Below, in pieces: positions 1 to 5,899 of a DNA stretch of 5,899 nt. The translations under genes and the position numbers were made by a program. Within the stretch, counting starts at the first letter, position 1; each line of letters starts with the position of its first letter. The stretch is taken from positions 1 to 5,899 of the forward strand of contig DAIAZB010000330.1 of the NCBI GenBank assembly GCA_027443745.1, in the 5' to 3' direction. This stretch comes from Thiomonas sp. Its GTDB lineage: Bacteria; Pseudomonadota; Gammaproteobacteria; Burkholderiales; Burkholderiaceae. The notes under the pieces were generated by a model. That model had not been told where the DNA came from and did no database searches. It saw nothing but the letters and a program-made list of their open reading frames with translations.

Positions 1-954
1 GGCGTCGAACACATCGCAGACCAGCATGAATTCGTCCGCTTGCGTGGCCTCGGCCAGGGCATGGAAACCGGCGCGCACGGTGTCGGGGCCGCCAATCACG
101 GCCGCAGCCAGGAACTCGGCAATGGCGGCTTGTTCCCGGGGATGCAATGTCTCCAGGAAATCCTGGACCGGGGGCTGCAGCTTCCCCCGGCGCCCTGTGA
201 TGATGCTGAGCACACGCTGGTGCGTACTGCTGGCAAGGTACTGGGCTTCATCGTCAGTGGGGGCCGCGATCAGGGGCACGCCGATGGCGACATGGGGCTG
301 CGCCAGCGTGGCGGAAGGGCGGAACGCGCCGCGGTAAAGCTTCAGCGCGGGCAGCAGCAGGCGGGGTGCGAAGTGCGAGGCGAAAGCGTAAGGCAGGCCG
401 CGCTCGGCCGCCAGTTGCGCGGAGAACAGGCTGGAGCCGAGCAGCCATATCGGGACATTCGTGCCGGCGCCCGGCATGGCGATGAGCCGCTGGCCGGGCT
501 CGGCCGGGGCCAGCAGGCGCTGAAGCTCGGCCACGTCGCGGGGAAAATCGTCCTCGCTTTCGACGCGGTCGCGGCGCAATGCCCGCATGGTCAGCGGGTC
601 CGTGCCGGGGGCGCGGCCCAGGCCGAGGTCGATGCGGTCCGGATACAGTTCGGCCAGCGTGCCGAAAGCCTCGGCAACGATGAGCGGCGCATGGTTCGGC
701 AGCATCACCCCGCCGGAGCCGATGCGCATGCGCTGCGTACCTGCGGCGATGTGCCCCACGAGCACGGCGGTGGCGGAACTGGCGATGCCGGGCATGTTGT
801 GATGCTCCGCCAGCCAGTAGCGCTGGAAGCCGAGCGCTTCGGCATGTTGCGCGGTGCGCAAGGCAATGGCCAGCGCACCCGCCACAGTGCCACCCTCGCG
901 CACGGCGACGAGGTCGAGCATCGACAGGGCGGTGGCCCTGAGCGGCTGGTGCAT
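1..954 (-). CDS. YhbW-like LLM-class flavin-dependent oxidoreductase (partial, C-terminus off the left edge)
   Basis: This is a luciferase-like monooxygenase of the bacterial-luciferase superfamily, close to E. coli YhbW. Such proteins are cytoplasmic TIM barrels that use reduced FMN; the substrate of the YhbW group is not established. The 318 visible residues start [15 protein letters not shown], and the SxLDL strand is the usual family N-terminus. Other family signatures are WLAEHHN (residues 47-53), the [12 protein letters not shown] flavin-binding segment (77-88), [15 protein letters not shown] (105-119), FPRDVAEL (137-144) and WLLGSS (170-175). The reading frame stays open to base 1. Against a family length near 335 residues, only about 15-20 C-terminal residues should be missing. 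The start lies 14 bases after the dsbB stop with only a weak GAGCGG-like ribosome site, which suggests translation within the operon. The next Met (residue 12) would cut into the first beta strand. Family assignment is very secure; the reaction is unknown. Confidence 0.93.
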   Translation of the reverse strand, partial: MHQPLRATALSMLDLVAVREGGTVAGALAIALRTAQHAEALGFQRYWLAEHHNMPGIASSATAVLVGHIAAGTQRMRIGSGGVMLPNHAPLIVAEAFGTLAELYPDRIDLGLGRAPGTDPLTMRALRRDRVESEDDFPRDVAELQRLLAPAEPGQRLIAMPGAGTNVPIWLLGSSLFSAQLAAERGLPYAFASHFAPRLLLPALKLYRGAFRPSATLAQPHVAIGVPLIAAPTDDEAQYLASSTHQRVLSIITGRRGKLQPPVQDFLETLHPREQAAIAEFLAAAVIGGPDTVRAGFHALAEATQADEFMLVCDVFDA

Positions 955-968
955 GGTGAACCGCCCGC

Positions 969-1475
969 TCAGCGCCGCTTGGCGCCGCGCATAGAGAGCA
1001 GCAGCAGGATGGTCAGCAGGATGAATCCCAGCGCCGACCACAGGGGTAGCGATACACCGAGAATCGACGGCACGTCGGCGCACAGGCCGTCGGCGCGGAA
1101 CATCCACGGGGCCCAATGCGTGATGCTCCAGTTGTTGATGGTGGCAGCGAGCGGATCCAGCCCGCAGGTCTGGCCTGGGTGCCAGACCAGCCACACATGC
1201 CGCCCGGCGACGCCCAGGCCGGTGAGGCCGCCCAGGGCGCCCAGGAGCAGGGACACGCGGCTTGCAGCCACCTGACCCGCGGCTGCCAAGCCCGCGGCCA
1301 TGAGGGCAAAGACCAGCATGCCAAGATAGGCCATGCGCTGCAGGATGCACAGCGGACATGGCGGGTTGGACTGTTGCTGCACCCAGAGCGCACCGGCCAG
1401 AATGCCGAAGGCGCACAGGGCCACGAAGAGCGGAAGAGCGGGCGAGAAAACGCGAGTGGGTTTGTAGGATGTCAT
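969..1475 (-). CDS. dsbB: Disulfide bond formation protein B (DsbB)
   Basis: DsbB is the inner-membrane oxidase that reoxidises periplasmic DsbA and passes the electrons to ubiquinone. The 168-residue product has the expected length and four hydrophobic segments, near residues 12-32, 46-65, 72-92 and 141-160. The first periplasmic loop carries the redox pair C40-P-L-C43, followed by R47, which matches the quinone-linked arginine of E. coli DsbB. The second loop carries C104 and C132, the pair that exchanges with DsbA. All four catalytic cysteines are therefore present. An extra cysteine, C21, lies in the first membrane segment. The start ATG overlaps the TGA of the upstream DUF1338 gene (ATGA), and no good Shine-Dalgarno is visible, so translational coupling is likely. 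No dsbA is seen here, which is common because dsbA and dsbB are often unlinked. Confidence 0.96.
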   Translation of the reverse strand: MTSYKPTRVFSPALPLFVALCAFGILAGALWVQQQSNPPCPLCILQRMAYLGMLVFALMAAGLAAAGQVAASRVSLLLGALGGLTGLGVAGRHVWLVWHPGQTCGLDPLAATINNWSITHWAPWMFRADGLCADVPSILGVSLPLWSALGFILLTILLLLSMRGAKRR

Positions 1476-2491
1476 GGCGATGTTGCAGTCATTTTGAAAA
1501 TGCCGGTTGCGTTGCCGGAATCGAAGCGCATGTCCATATCGGCAGGTAAAGCCCCGCCGGGCCGCGCATCGCGGCTGATGAATTCGAAGAACGAGCCGGG
1601 CAAGACGTGCGGCCGAGGGCCGTCCTCCTCCAGCAACGCCCGCTGCACACTGGCCGCGCGCAACGCGGTTTGGCGGACCGTTCCGCTGGAGGACACTTCC
1701 ACCTGGTCCTTGATGGCAAAGCCCTCGGCGCGCAACTGCGCTGCCAGTTCGAGGACATCCTCAACCCGGTCGGTGGCGTGGTTGAAGGTCTGGCCTTCCG
1801 TGCTGATCCAGGCCATCTCGGCCGACTCCCGCAGCAGCAGTTGGTATTGAGCCAGGCTGGGCAGCGGGTGCTGGCGCTCGAAGCAGCGCAGCAGGGCGGG
1901 GAGCAATTGGCGTGCGGTGTCGAACGCCAAGTGGCCCTCCAGGCGCAGAGCTTGCATGGCGTCATGATCGGCCGGGCCCAAGGGGTCGCGCGACGCGCGG
2001 AGAACCGTGCTCACCGTTTGCTGAAACGCCGCGGAAAAGCCTTCGGGATGCAGCTCGCTCACGAAGAATTGGGGAATGCCTTGCGGGTCGTCGATGTGGA
2101 TGTAGGCCCGCCCTGTCATCCCCAGCCGCGGCAGAGGGTAGGTTCCCGCCTGCGTGTAACCCAGCGGCAGCAAGATGCGGGTGACGGCAGCCTCGCCACA
2201 GGGCAAGGCACCGCAGCAGGGCGCGAGTACCGTGCGAACCGCGCCATGGTCGAAAGTGATCGAGCGCCCCTGTTTGCGTGCACGCTCGATGTAGCGCATC
2301 GCCTCCGGCACTGTCTGCGCCAGCCGCGCAAACAGTGCTTGGGCCATGGCCAGCGCCAATTCGCCGCGTGACACCGCGTTCGGGTCGGAGCAGGTGAGCC
2401 ACGAGCGGGGAAGAGCGAGTTGATCGACCAGCTCGAGCGCATCGGCGCTGAGCAGTTCATCGAGCAGGATTCGCATGGTTGATTGGGGCAT
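1472..2491 (-). CDS. DUF1338 protein, HglS-like 2-oxoadipate dioxygenase/decarboxylase family
   Basis: This 339-residue protein belongs to the DUF1338 family of non-haem Fe(II) enzymes. The characterised member, HglS of Pseudomonas putida, converts 2-oxoadipate to 2-hydroxyglutarate in lysine breakdown. The metal and substrate motif is visible as FDHGAVRTV, with H82 and R86 spaced as H70 and R74 of HglS. A second histidine is in FNHATDR (H238), and the acidic ligand is probably E303 in SFFEFISRD. Other conserved-looking stretches are [23 protein letters not shown] (split at residues 108-130) and [12 protein letters not shown] (222-233). It differs from HglS/YdcJ in loops and is shorter, so the substrate may differ. 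C92, C93 and C98 are unusual clustered cysteines. The frame stays open 60 codons further upstream, but those residues show no family similarity. I therefore chose the ATG at 2491; the ATG at 2476 is also possible. No clear ribosome site precedes either. It heads the operon with dsbB. Confidence 0.88.
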   Translation of the reverse strand: MPQSTMRILLDELLSADALELVDQLALPRSWLTCSDPNAVSRGELALAMAQALFARLAQTVPEAMRYIERARKQGRSITFDHGAVRTVLAPCCGALPCGEAAVTRILLPLGYTQAGTYPLPRLGMTGRAYIHIDDPQGIPQFFVSELHPEGFSAAFQQTVSTVLRASRDPLGPADHDAMQALRLEGHLAFDTARQLLPALLRCFERQHPLPSLAQYQLLLRESAEMAWISTEGQTFNHATDRVEDVLELAAQLRAEGFAIKDQVEVSSSGTVRQTALRAASVQRALLEEDGPRPHVLPGSFFEFISRDARPGGALPADMDMRFDSGNATGIFKMTATSP

Positions 2492-2607
2492 GGCTGCAAA
2501 GGACGGTGACAGGCAGGGCGGTTTTGGCACCGTGTAAAACTGACGCAGCATCTTAGTTCCGGCAGGATAAACCCCGTGTTGCAAGGCATGACGCCAGTCT
2601 GCTGTCC

Positions 2608-2635
2608 CTGCCAGATCTGTGCCGTACCCTAGAAT
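2608..2635 (+). promoter_or_regulatory. Probable sigma70 promoter of tRNA-Pro
   Basis: A -35-like CTGCCA (2608-2613; four of six consensus bases) and a -10-like TAGAAT (2630-2635; five of six) are separated by 16 bases. Transcription would begin around 2641-2643, giving a leader of only a few bases before the tRNA. The GC-rich stretch after the -10 box (GGCGGG) is the kind of discriminator seen in stringently controlled stable-RNA promoters. The prediction is by eye only. Confidence 0.45.
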
Positions 2636-2643
2636 GGCGGGTT

Positions 2644-2720
<77 letters not shown>

Positions 2721-2736
2721 ATTGAATCAATGACTT

Positions 2737-2762
2737 ACGCGGTACCGCCACGCAGTACCGCC
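2737..2762. repeat. 13-bp tandem direct repeat with hairpin potential
   Basis: ACGCGGTACCGCC (2737-2749) is followed at once by ACGCAGTACCGCC (2750-2762), 12 of 13 bases identical. The first copy contains the perfect palindrome GCGGTACCGC (2739-2748). GCGGTAC (2739-2745) can also pair with GTACCGC (2755-2761) across a 9-base loop. It sits 17 bases after the tRNA CCA end. It could be a binding site for an integrase or accessory protein, or an RNA hairpin at the end of the tRNA transcript; no U-tract follows it. Confidence 0.6.
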
Positions 2763-2790
2763 GTGTGTTGATCGGCTCATTTCCGGAGAC

Positions 2791-2809
2791 TTGTTGCCGA
2801 TTTGTTGCC
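2791..2809. repeat. Paired TTGTTGCC direct repeat
   Basis: TTGTTGCC occurs at 2791-2798 and again at 2802-2809, an 11-base period, so both copies face the same side of the helix. This spacing and the position just beyond a tRNA 3' end resemble arm-type binding sites of tyrosine recombinases. That role is inferred, since no integrase gene is visible. Confidence 0.5.
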
Positions 2810-2903
2810 AGTGGTCCGGCTCTTCGGCGCATCAATGGAAATGCGGGATCCGGGCGACCTGGGGATCATCCAAGCCGACGATGCCCAGGTTCAGGAGGAT
2901 CGC

Positions 2904-2957
2904 ATGTCCTCCAGACCCTCGCGCAGGCAGGCAGCGACACCGGGATGCTTGGATTGA
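2904..2957 (+). CDS. Possible 17-residue leader-type ORF with strong Shine-Dalgarno
   Basis: AGGAGGA (2893-2899) lies 4 bases before an ATG that opens a 17-codon frame, MSSRPSRRQAATPGCLD, closed by TGA. The ribosome site GGAGGA (2894-2899) is complementary to TCCTCC (2907-2912) inside codons 2-4, so the two could form a 6-bp hairpin that hides the site with the ATG in the loop. The peptide is basic and matches no family I know. No gene follows in the same orientation for 300 bases, so a leader-peptide role lacks a target. It may be chance or a remnant of a lost gene. Confidence 0.2.
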   Translation: MSSRPSRRQAATPGCLD

Positions 2958-3008
2958 GGGCGCGCCCGCTGCGGCGAAGGGGTGAGGCCGCAGGTGCTTG
3001 AGCTCGGA

Positions 3009-3086
3009 CATGCGCAGGTAGACCACGGCGATGAAGTTGGCTGCGGTGCGATCGCCGCGCGCGGCACGCCTGGCCTGTTCGCGTTT
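3009..3086 (-). pseudogene. Possible C-terminal remnant of an IS5-type transposase
   Basis: Read on the minus strand, 26 codons contain QARRAARGDRT followed by AANFIAVVYL. This resembles the C-terminal end of many IS5-family DDE transposases, whose usual pattern is roughly RR-I-A-T-R-Y-D-K-T-A-R-N-F-L-A-A-V-x-L. The match needs one missing residue and a Gly in place of Tyr. No catalytic DDE region and no terminal inverted repeats are visible around it, so at most a fragment survives. It lies in the gene-poor stretch after tRNA-Pro. The resemblance is short and judged by eye. Confidence 0.33.
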
Positions 3087-3257
3087 CCTTGGTATGGGTG
3101 AACTCGATCGTCCCGAATGGGTCTTGTGAAGCCCGCGGCGCCGTGTGGTCATGATCGTCATGGGTCGTTGCCCGATATTCTTGATCCCTGCCGGTTGTTG
3201 GGGCCAGTTCACGCTCTCGCTGCCGTTTGTCGTGTCACCGGATCGCGTCACCACACC

Positions 3258-3542
3258 ATGAATGCCATGACGTTTGAAGCCTTTCAGGCCCAAGCCCTGA
3301 GCCGTGGATTCGAAGCAGCTCTCGTTCGTCGCTGGCCGCCCGATGCGGTGCTGGAGACGCACACGCATCCGTTCGATGCGGATGCGGTGGTGATCGAGGG
3401 CGAGATGTGGCTGACCTGCGAGGGCAAGACGCGTCGCCTCACGCCAGGTGACACCTTCGCGCTGCCGCATGGAGTGCCCCATGCGGAACGCTACGGCCCG
3501 GACGGGGCCATGTACTGGGTTGCGCGCCGCAATCCGCGTTGA
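3258..3542 (+). CDS. Small single-domain cupin protein
   Basis: The 94-residue product is essentially one cupin beta-barrel. The first metal-binding motif is HTHPFDADAVVIEGEMWL, with H35 and H37; the position normally held by Glu is D42. The second motif is GDTFALPHGVPHAERYG, with G64, P70, G72 and H75. Three metal-binding histidines are therefore present, so a metal-dependent role such as an oxygenase, isomerase or sensor fold is possible, but small cupins are too diverse to assign a substrate. The frame is open for 47 codons further upstream, but that part is low in similarity to any fold, so I chose the ATG at 3258, directly before the predicted barrel. No strong ribosome site is seen; the ATG at 3267 is an alternative. 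It converges with the exporter gene on the other strand, leaving about 100 bases between stops. Confidence 0.85.
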   Translation: MNAMTFEAFQAQALSRGFEAALVRRWPPDAVLETHTHPFDADAVVIEGEMWLTCEGKTRRLTPGDTFALPHGVPHAERYGPDGAMYWVARRNPR

Positions 3543-3646
3543 TCTGAACGGTCGTCATCCCGGACATCGGACTGATCGGGTTGGTCTCCTGCAACTTTCG
3601 CAGGGCCAGGACTTTCGCCGGCTCGCGGATTTTTCGGTATGGTCGC

Positions 3647-4288
3647 TCAGCGATGAAAGGCCGCCATGGCGGCGCCGAAGCCGACGAAGATGCCACCGGT
3701 TGCGCGCTGGAATGCGCGTGCGACTTTTGCGCCGCGCAGCAGCTTGCCCAGACGCGAGCCGAAGCCGGCATAAATGAAATACCAACTCACCTCGATGGTG
3801 GCAAAGGTGCTGACGAGGACCACGAATTGCAGCAACCCATGGGCCGTGGGGCTCATGAACTGAGGCAGCAGGGCGGCTGCGAACAGGATGGCCTTGGGAT
3901 TGCTGCTGGCCACCAGGAAGCCATTGCGGTACAGGGCACCAGGCGTGTGCAGGCTTCGCGGCTGTTCAGCGGCGGTCGGTGGCGCCGCCAAGGTCTTGGC
4001 ATGGGCGGCGGCTTGCCAGGTTTTGATGCCGAGGTAGATGAGATAGGCGGCTCCCAGCAGGCGCAGCGCGTCGAACAGTGCAGGCCAGGCTTGCAGGAAC
4101 ACGCCGAGACCGGCGGCGGAAATGGAAATCATGATGAGCAGTGCCGTCATGCAGCCGGCCATGGTGGCGGTGGAGCGGCGCAGCCCGTGGCGCGCACCAT
4201 GGCTCATCACCAGCAGCATATTGGGGCCGGGAATCGCGGAAATCAGGCCAACGGTGAAGGCGTACAGCAGCCAAGTATGGAGGTTCAT
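3647..4288 (-). CDS. LysE/RhtB-family amino acid exporter
   Basis: This 213-residue inner-membrane protein belongs to the LysE translocator superfamily, whose members export amino acids such as threonine, homoserine, lysine or leucine by proton exchange. The N-terminal membrane segment leads into the hallmark SAIPGPNMLLVMSHGARHG (residues 17-35). NPKAILF (130-136) is the second conserved motif, in the middle of the chain. Hydrophobic segments are near 5-25, 42-64, 70-90, 120-143, 150-174 and 195-211, matching the usual six, with a polar linker at about 92-118. The length fits the family (about 205-215). An upstream ATG (4330) would add 14 polar residues, so I chose the ATG at 4288, which has only a weak GGAA ribosome site. 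It is divergent from the DUF4404 gene. The exported substrate cannot be read from the sequence, and no LysG-type regulator is adjacent. Confidence 0.93.
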   Translation of the reverse strand: MNLHTWLLYAFTVGLISAIPGPNMLLVMSHGARHGLRRSTATMAGCMTALLIMISISAAGLGVFLQAWPALFDALRLLGAAYLIYLGIKTWQAAAHAKTLAAPPTAAEQPRSLHTPGALYRNGFLVASSNPKAILFAAALLPQFMSPTAHGLLQFVVLVSTFATIEVSWYFIYAGFGSRLGKLLRGAKVARAFQRATGGIFVGFGAAMAAFHR

Positions 4289-4454
4289 GGAAGGTTCCGG
4301 GTGGTGTGCAGTATGCCATTCGCGTCGCAACCGGATGCATCCTCCATCGTGCTCTGGCTGGGCCGCACTCGTTTGCCTGGTGTTTCATGCAGGTGTGCCG
4401 GGGGCGTTCCCGAGGCCTAAGATTGATGTCATCACACCGCCCTGAGGATGATTC
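4289..4454. promoter_or_regulatory. Divergent promoter region between exporter and DUF4404 genes
   Basis: These 166 bases must carry the start signals for both flanking genes. A -10-like TAAGAT (4418-4423) lies suitably upstream of the DUF4404 gene, but no good -35 box accompanies it. The perfect 10-bp palindrome GGATGCATCC (4333-4342) lies 45 bases upstream of the exporter start and could be an operator. Neither element is strong enough to name. Confidence 0.3.
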
Positions 4455-4718
4455 GTGGATCAGCAAACTGTCAAACAAAGCCTCGACCGGCTGCGCGCCG
4501 CCCTGGAGTCGGGCGTACCGCTGGACGATCAGCTCAAGTCGGAACTTGCCGGCCTGGATGCCGACATTCGCCGCGTGCTCGATGACCAGGCGGGGCAAAA
4601 CGAAACCGGTCTGACGCAACGGGTGCGCGAACTGTCGCTGCGCTTTGCCGAGCGCCATCCGGCCGCAGCCCTGGTGCTGCGCGAACTGGGCACTTTGCTC
4701 GAAGGCATCGGCGCCTGA
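4455..4718 (+). CDS. DUF4404 family protein
   Basis: This small 87-residue protein is charged and predicted to be almost entirely helical, with leucines and alanines spaced as in a helical bundle or coiled coil. Its length, the N-terminal LDRLRAALESG, the central ADIRRVLD and the C-terminal FAERHPAAALVLRELGTLLEGIGA fit DUF4404. The family has no known function. It has no signal peptide or membrane segment, so it is probably cytoplasmic. The start is GTG, chosen because GAGG (4444-4447) lies 7 bases before it; an ATG at 4448 is in another frame. It is followed 87 bases later by the metallo-hydrolase gene on the same strand, with a strong hairpin between. Confidence 0.87.
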   Translation: MDQQTVKQSLDRLRAALESGVPLDDQLKSELAGLDADIRRVLDDQAGQNETGLTQRVRELSLRFAERHPAAALVLRELGTLLEGIGA

Positions 4719-4744
4719 AATCGCCGCGTGCTCCTGCCCCATCA

Positions 4745-4780
4745 TCGCTTGTGCCCCCATGCGTTGGGGGGACGAAGCGA
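4745..4780 (+). repeat. Imperfect inverted repeat (hairpin) reaching into the next ribosome site
   Basis: TCGCTT (4745-4750) pairs with AAGCGA (4775-4780), then GT (4751-4752) with AC (4772-4773), and CCCCCA (4754-4759) with TGGGGG (4765-4770) around the loop TGCGT. This gives 14 base pairs with one G-G mismatch and one bulged G. The 3' arm ends inside GAGG (4779-4782), the only Shine-Dalgarno-like site before the metallo-hydrolase. There is no U-tract, so it is not a classical terminator. It may be a dispersed palindromic element or an RNA control structure. Confidence 0.7.
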
Positions 4781-4805
4781 GGCTGTGAACTTGTCGCTGC
4801 ATCCC

Positions 4806-5899
4806 ATGCATCAAGCTGATTTCGAACCGGTGTACTTCGCTGGTGAAGCACCGCCCCCGCCTGGACAGGTCCAGCGCGTGGCCGAAGGGCTGTACTGGCT
4901 GCGCATGCCCATGCCCTTGGCACTCGACCACATCAACCTCTGGTTGCTGGATAACGGTCCGGGTTGGACCATCGTCGACTGTGGCTTGACCACCGATGCC
5001 ACGCGTGCGGCTTGGGAACAGGTGTTCACCGACGCTCTGGGCGGCAAACCGGTGACACGGGTGATTTGCACCCACATGCATCCCGACCACATCGGCCTGG
5101 CCGACTGGCTGTGTCAGCGCTGGGATGTGCCGCTTTGCATGACCCAGGGTGAATACCTCAGTGCCCGGCTGCTCGCGGCCGGGTTGCCGCCCACCGATAC
5201 CGCCTCCATGCTGGCGCATTACCGCCGCCACGGCGCCGACCCTGCACATCTGCAGGAACTGGCCGGGCGTGGCAATTTCTATGCGCGCATGGTGCCCACG
5301 GTGCCGTTGCAGTATCAGCGTCTGGTGCATGGGCAGGTTCTGCGCATCGGTGCCGATGATTGGCAGGTGGTGGAGGGCGGTGGCCATTCGCCGGAGCATG
5401 CGGCGTTGTGGTGTGAGGCGCGTGGCGTGTTGATCGCCGGCGATTTGTTGCTGCCGCGCATCTCCACCAACGTTTCGGTGTTCCCCATCGAGCCGGAGGC
5501 CGATGTGCTCGGCCGCTATCTGCGCGCGCTTGCGCGCTTTGCCTTGCTGCCGGCCGGCATGCGCGTGCTGCCGTCGCACGGCCTGCCGTTCATCGGAGCG
5601 CATGCGCGCATTCGGCAATTGCGCGAGCACCACGCCGAGCGCCTGCAGCGCGTGCTGCGCGCCTGTGAAGGCCAGGCCTGCACGGCCGCCGAACTCGTGC
5701 CGGTATTGTTCCGGCGCACGCTCGATGTGCATCAACTCGGCTTCGCCCTGGGCGAAGCCATTGCCCATGCCCATCGACTCTGGGCCTGTCAGGTCTTGCA
5801 GCGAGAGGTCGACGCGTACGGGGTGATTCGCTTTCGCTTCGAGGCGAACAGCCGCGTTGCGGTCGATGGGGTCGAAGGCCACGACATCGCCCGAATCGC
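4806..5899 (+). CDS. MBL-fold metallo-hydrolase (partial, runs off the right edge)
   Basis: This is a metallo-beta-lactamase-fold hydrolase with an intact dinuclear metal site: THMHPDH (H90, H92, D94, H95), GGGHSPEH (H194), AGD (D213) and PSHG (H258). The N-terminal DHINLWLLDN and VDCG strands are typical of the fold. From about residue 262, a helical, winged-helix-like C-terminal domain includes ACTAAELVPVLFRR and HQLGFALGEAIAHAHRLW, as in LACTB2-like proteins. The frame is open for 364 codons to the window end; family members are of about this size, so little should be missing. The usual substrates are thioesters, lactones or nucleic acid ends; none can be assigned. The ATG at 4806 has no ribosome site. 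In-frame TTG (4791) is 8 bases after GAGG, and GTG (4785) is only 2 after it, so a TTG start adding five residues is quite possible. Confidence 0.92.
   Translation, partial: MHQADFEPVYFAGEAPPPPGQVQRVAEGLYWLRMPMPLALDHINLWLLDNGPGWTIVDCGLTTDATRAAWEQVFTDALGGKPVTRVICTHMHPDHIGLADWLCQRWDVPLCMTQGEYLSARLLAAGLPPTDTASMLAHYRRHGADPAHLQELAGRGNFYARMVPTVPLQYQRLVHGQVLRIGADDWQVVEGGGHSPEHAALWCEARGVLIAGDLLLPRISTNVSVFPIEPEADVLGRYLRALARFALLPAGMRVLPSHGLPFIGAHARIRQLREHHAERLQRVLRACEGQACTAAELVPVLFRRTLDVHQLGFALGEAIAHAHRLWACQVLQREVDAYGVIRFRFEANSRVAVDGVEGHDIARI

Larger units (their letters stand above)
2721..3257. other. Gene-poor spacer after tRNA-Pro, possible integration scar
   Basis: These 537 bases contain no convincing full-length gene on either strand. 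The longest open frame, on the minus strand (2832-3482), is largely the antisense of the cupin gene and has no family signature in its N-terminal part. The stretch does hold the palindrome ATTGAATCAAT directly after the CCA end (2721-2731), a 13-bp tandem repeat, a paired TTGTTGCC repeat, a 17-codon ORF with a strong ribosome site, and a transposase-like tail. Together these fit a decayed mobile element next to a tRNA, but the integrase and a duplicated tRNA end are absent from the window. Confidence 0.5.

Noticed and set aside
40..1275. 411-codon open frame on the plus strand
   Set aside because: Antisense to the flavin monooxygenase and dsbB; no recognisable domain and shadow-like composition rich in G, Q, R and H.
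1607..2371. 254-codon plus-strand open frame
   Set aside because: Antisense to the well-supported DUF1338 gene and lacking any family signature.
2721..3257. CRISPR array or integrase gene in the spacer
   Set aside because: The repeats are too short and few for a CRISPR array, and no tyrosine or serine recombinase motif is found on either strand.
2832..3482. 216-codon minus-strand frame over the spacer and cupin
   Set aside because: Its first half is antisense to the cupin gene; only a short inner stretch (3009-3086) resembles anything and is reported separately.
3588..3635. Possible terminator between the converging cupin and exporter genes
   Set aside because: CCTGC/GCAGG (3588-3604) forms only a 5-bp stem without a U-tract, and the TTTTT at 3630-3634 follows only a 3-bp stem. 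Neither is a credible rho-independent terminator.
3966..5882. 638-codon open frame on the minus strand
   Set aside because: It is antisense to the metallo-hydrolase, the DUF4404 gene and part of the exporter, all of which have clear family motifs. Its composition (rich in H, Q, R, A) is typical of a shadow frame in GC-rich DNA.

Overview
The window is GC-rich, densely coded chromosomal DNA. The DUF1338, DUF4404 and YhbW-like proteins, together with the codon use, suggest a betaproteobacterium, probably Burkholderiales. That placement is inference from family resemblance; the sequence carries no 16S rRNA or other decisive marker.

Left part (1-2491, all minus strand): three genes are read in the order DUF1338 (HglS-like 2-oxoadipate dioxygenase/decarboxylase family), dsbB, and a YhbW-like flavin-dependent monooxygenase. 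The last runs off the left edge. DUF1338 and dsbB overlap by an ATGA, and the monooxygenase starts 14 bases after the dsbB stop, so they look like one operon. DsbB is the inner-membrane quinone-linked oxidase of the disulfide pathway; the other two are predicted cytoplasmic oxidoreductases with unproven substrates.

Middle part (2608-3257): a complete tRNA-Pro(UGG) gene lies on the plus strand, divergent from that operon, with a plausible sigma70 promoter just upstream. After it come about 540 bases with no convincing full-length gene. They hold a 13-bp tandem repeat that can fold, a pair of TTGTTGCC repeats one helical turn apart, a 17-codon ORF whose Shine-Dalgarno lies in a small hairpin, and a short minus-strand stretch resembling the C-terminal end of an IS5-type transposase. 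I read this as a possible scar of a decayed element integrated at the tRNA 3' end; no integrase and no second tRNA end are visible.

Right part (3258-5899): a small single-domain cupin (plus) converges on a LysE/RhtB-family exporter (minus). Divergent from the exporter is a plus-strand pair: a DUF4404 protein with a GTG start and good Shine-Dalgarno, then a metallo-beta-lactamase-fold hydrolase that runs off the right edge. Between these two is a strong imperfect hairpin that ends inside the apparent ribosome binding site of the hydrolase. It is the most striking non-coding structure in the window. I see no complete novel defence or mobile system here; the more interesting signals are the tRNA-linked scar and this hairpin.
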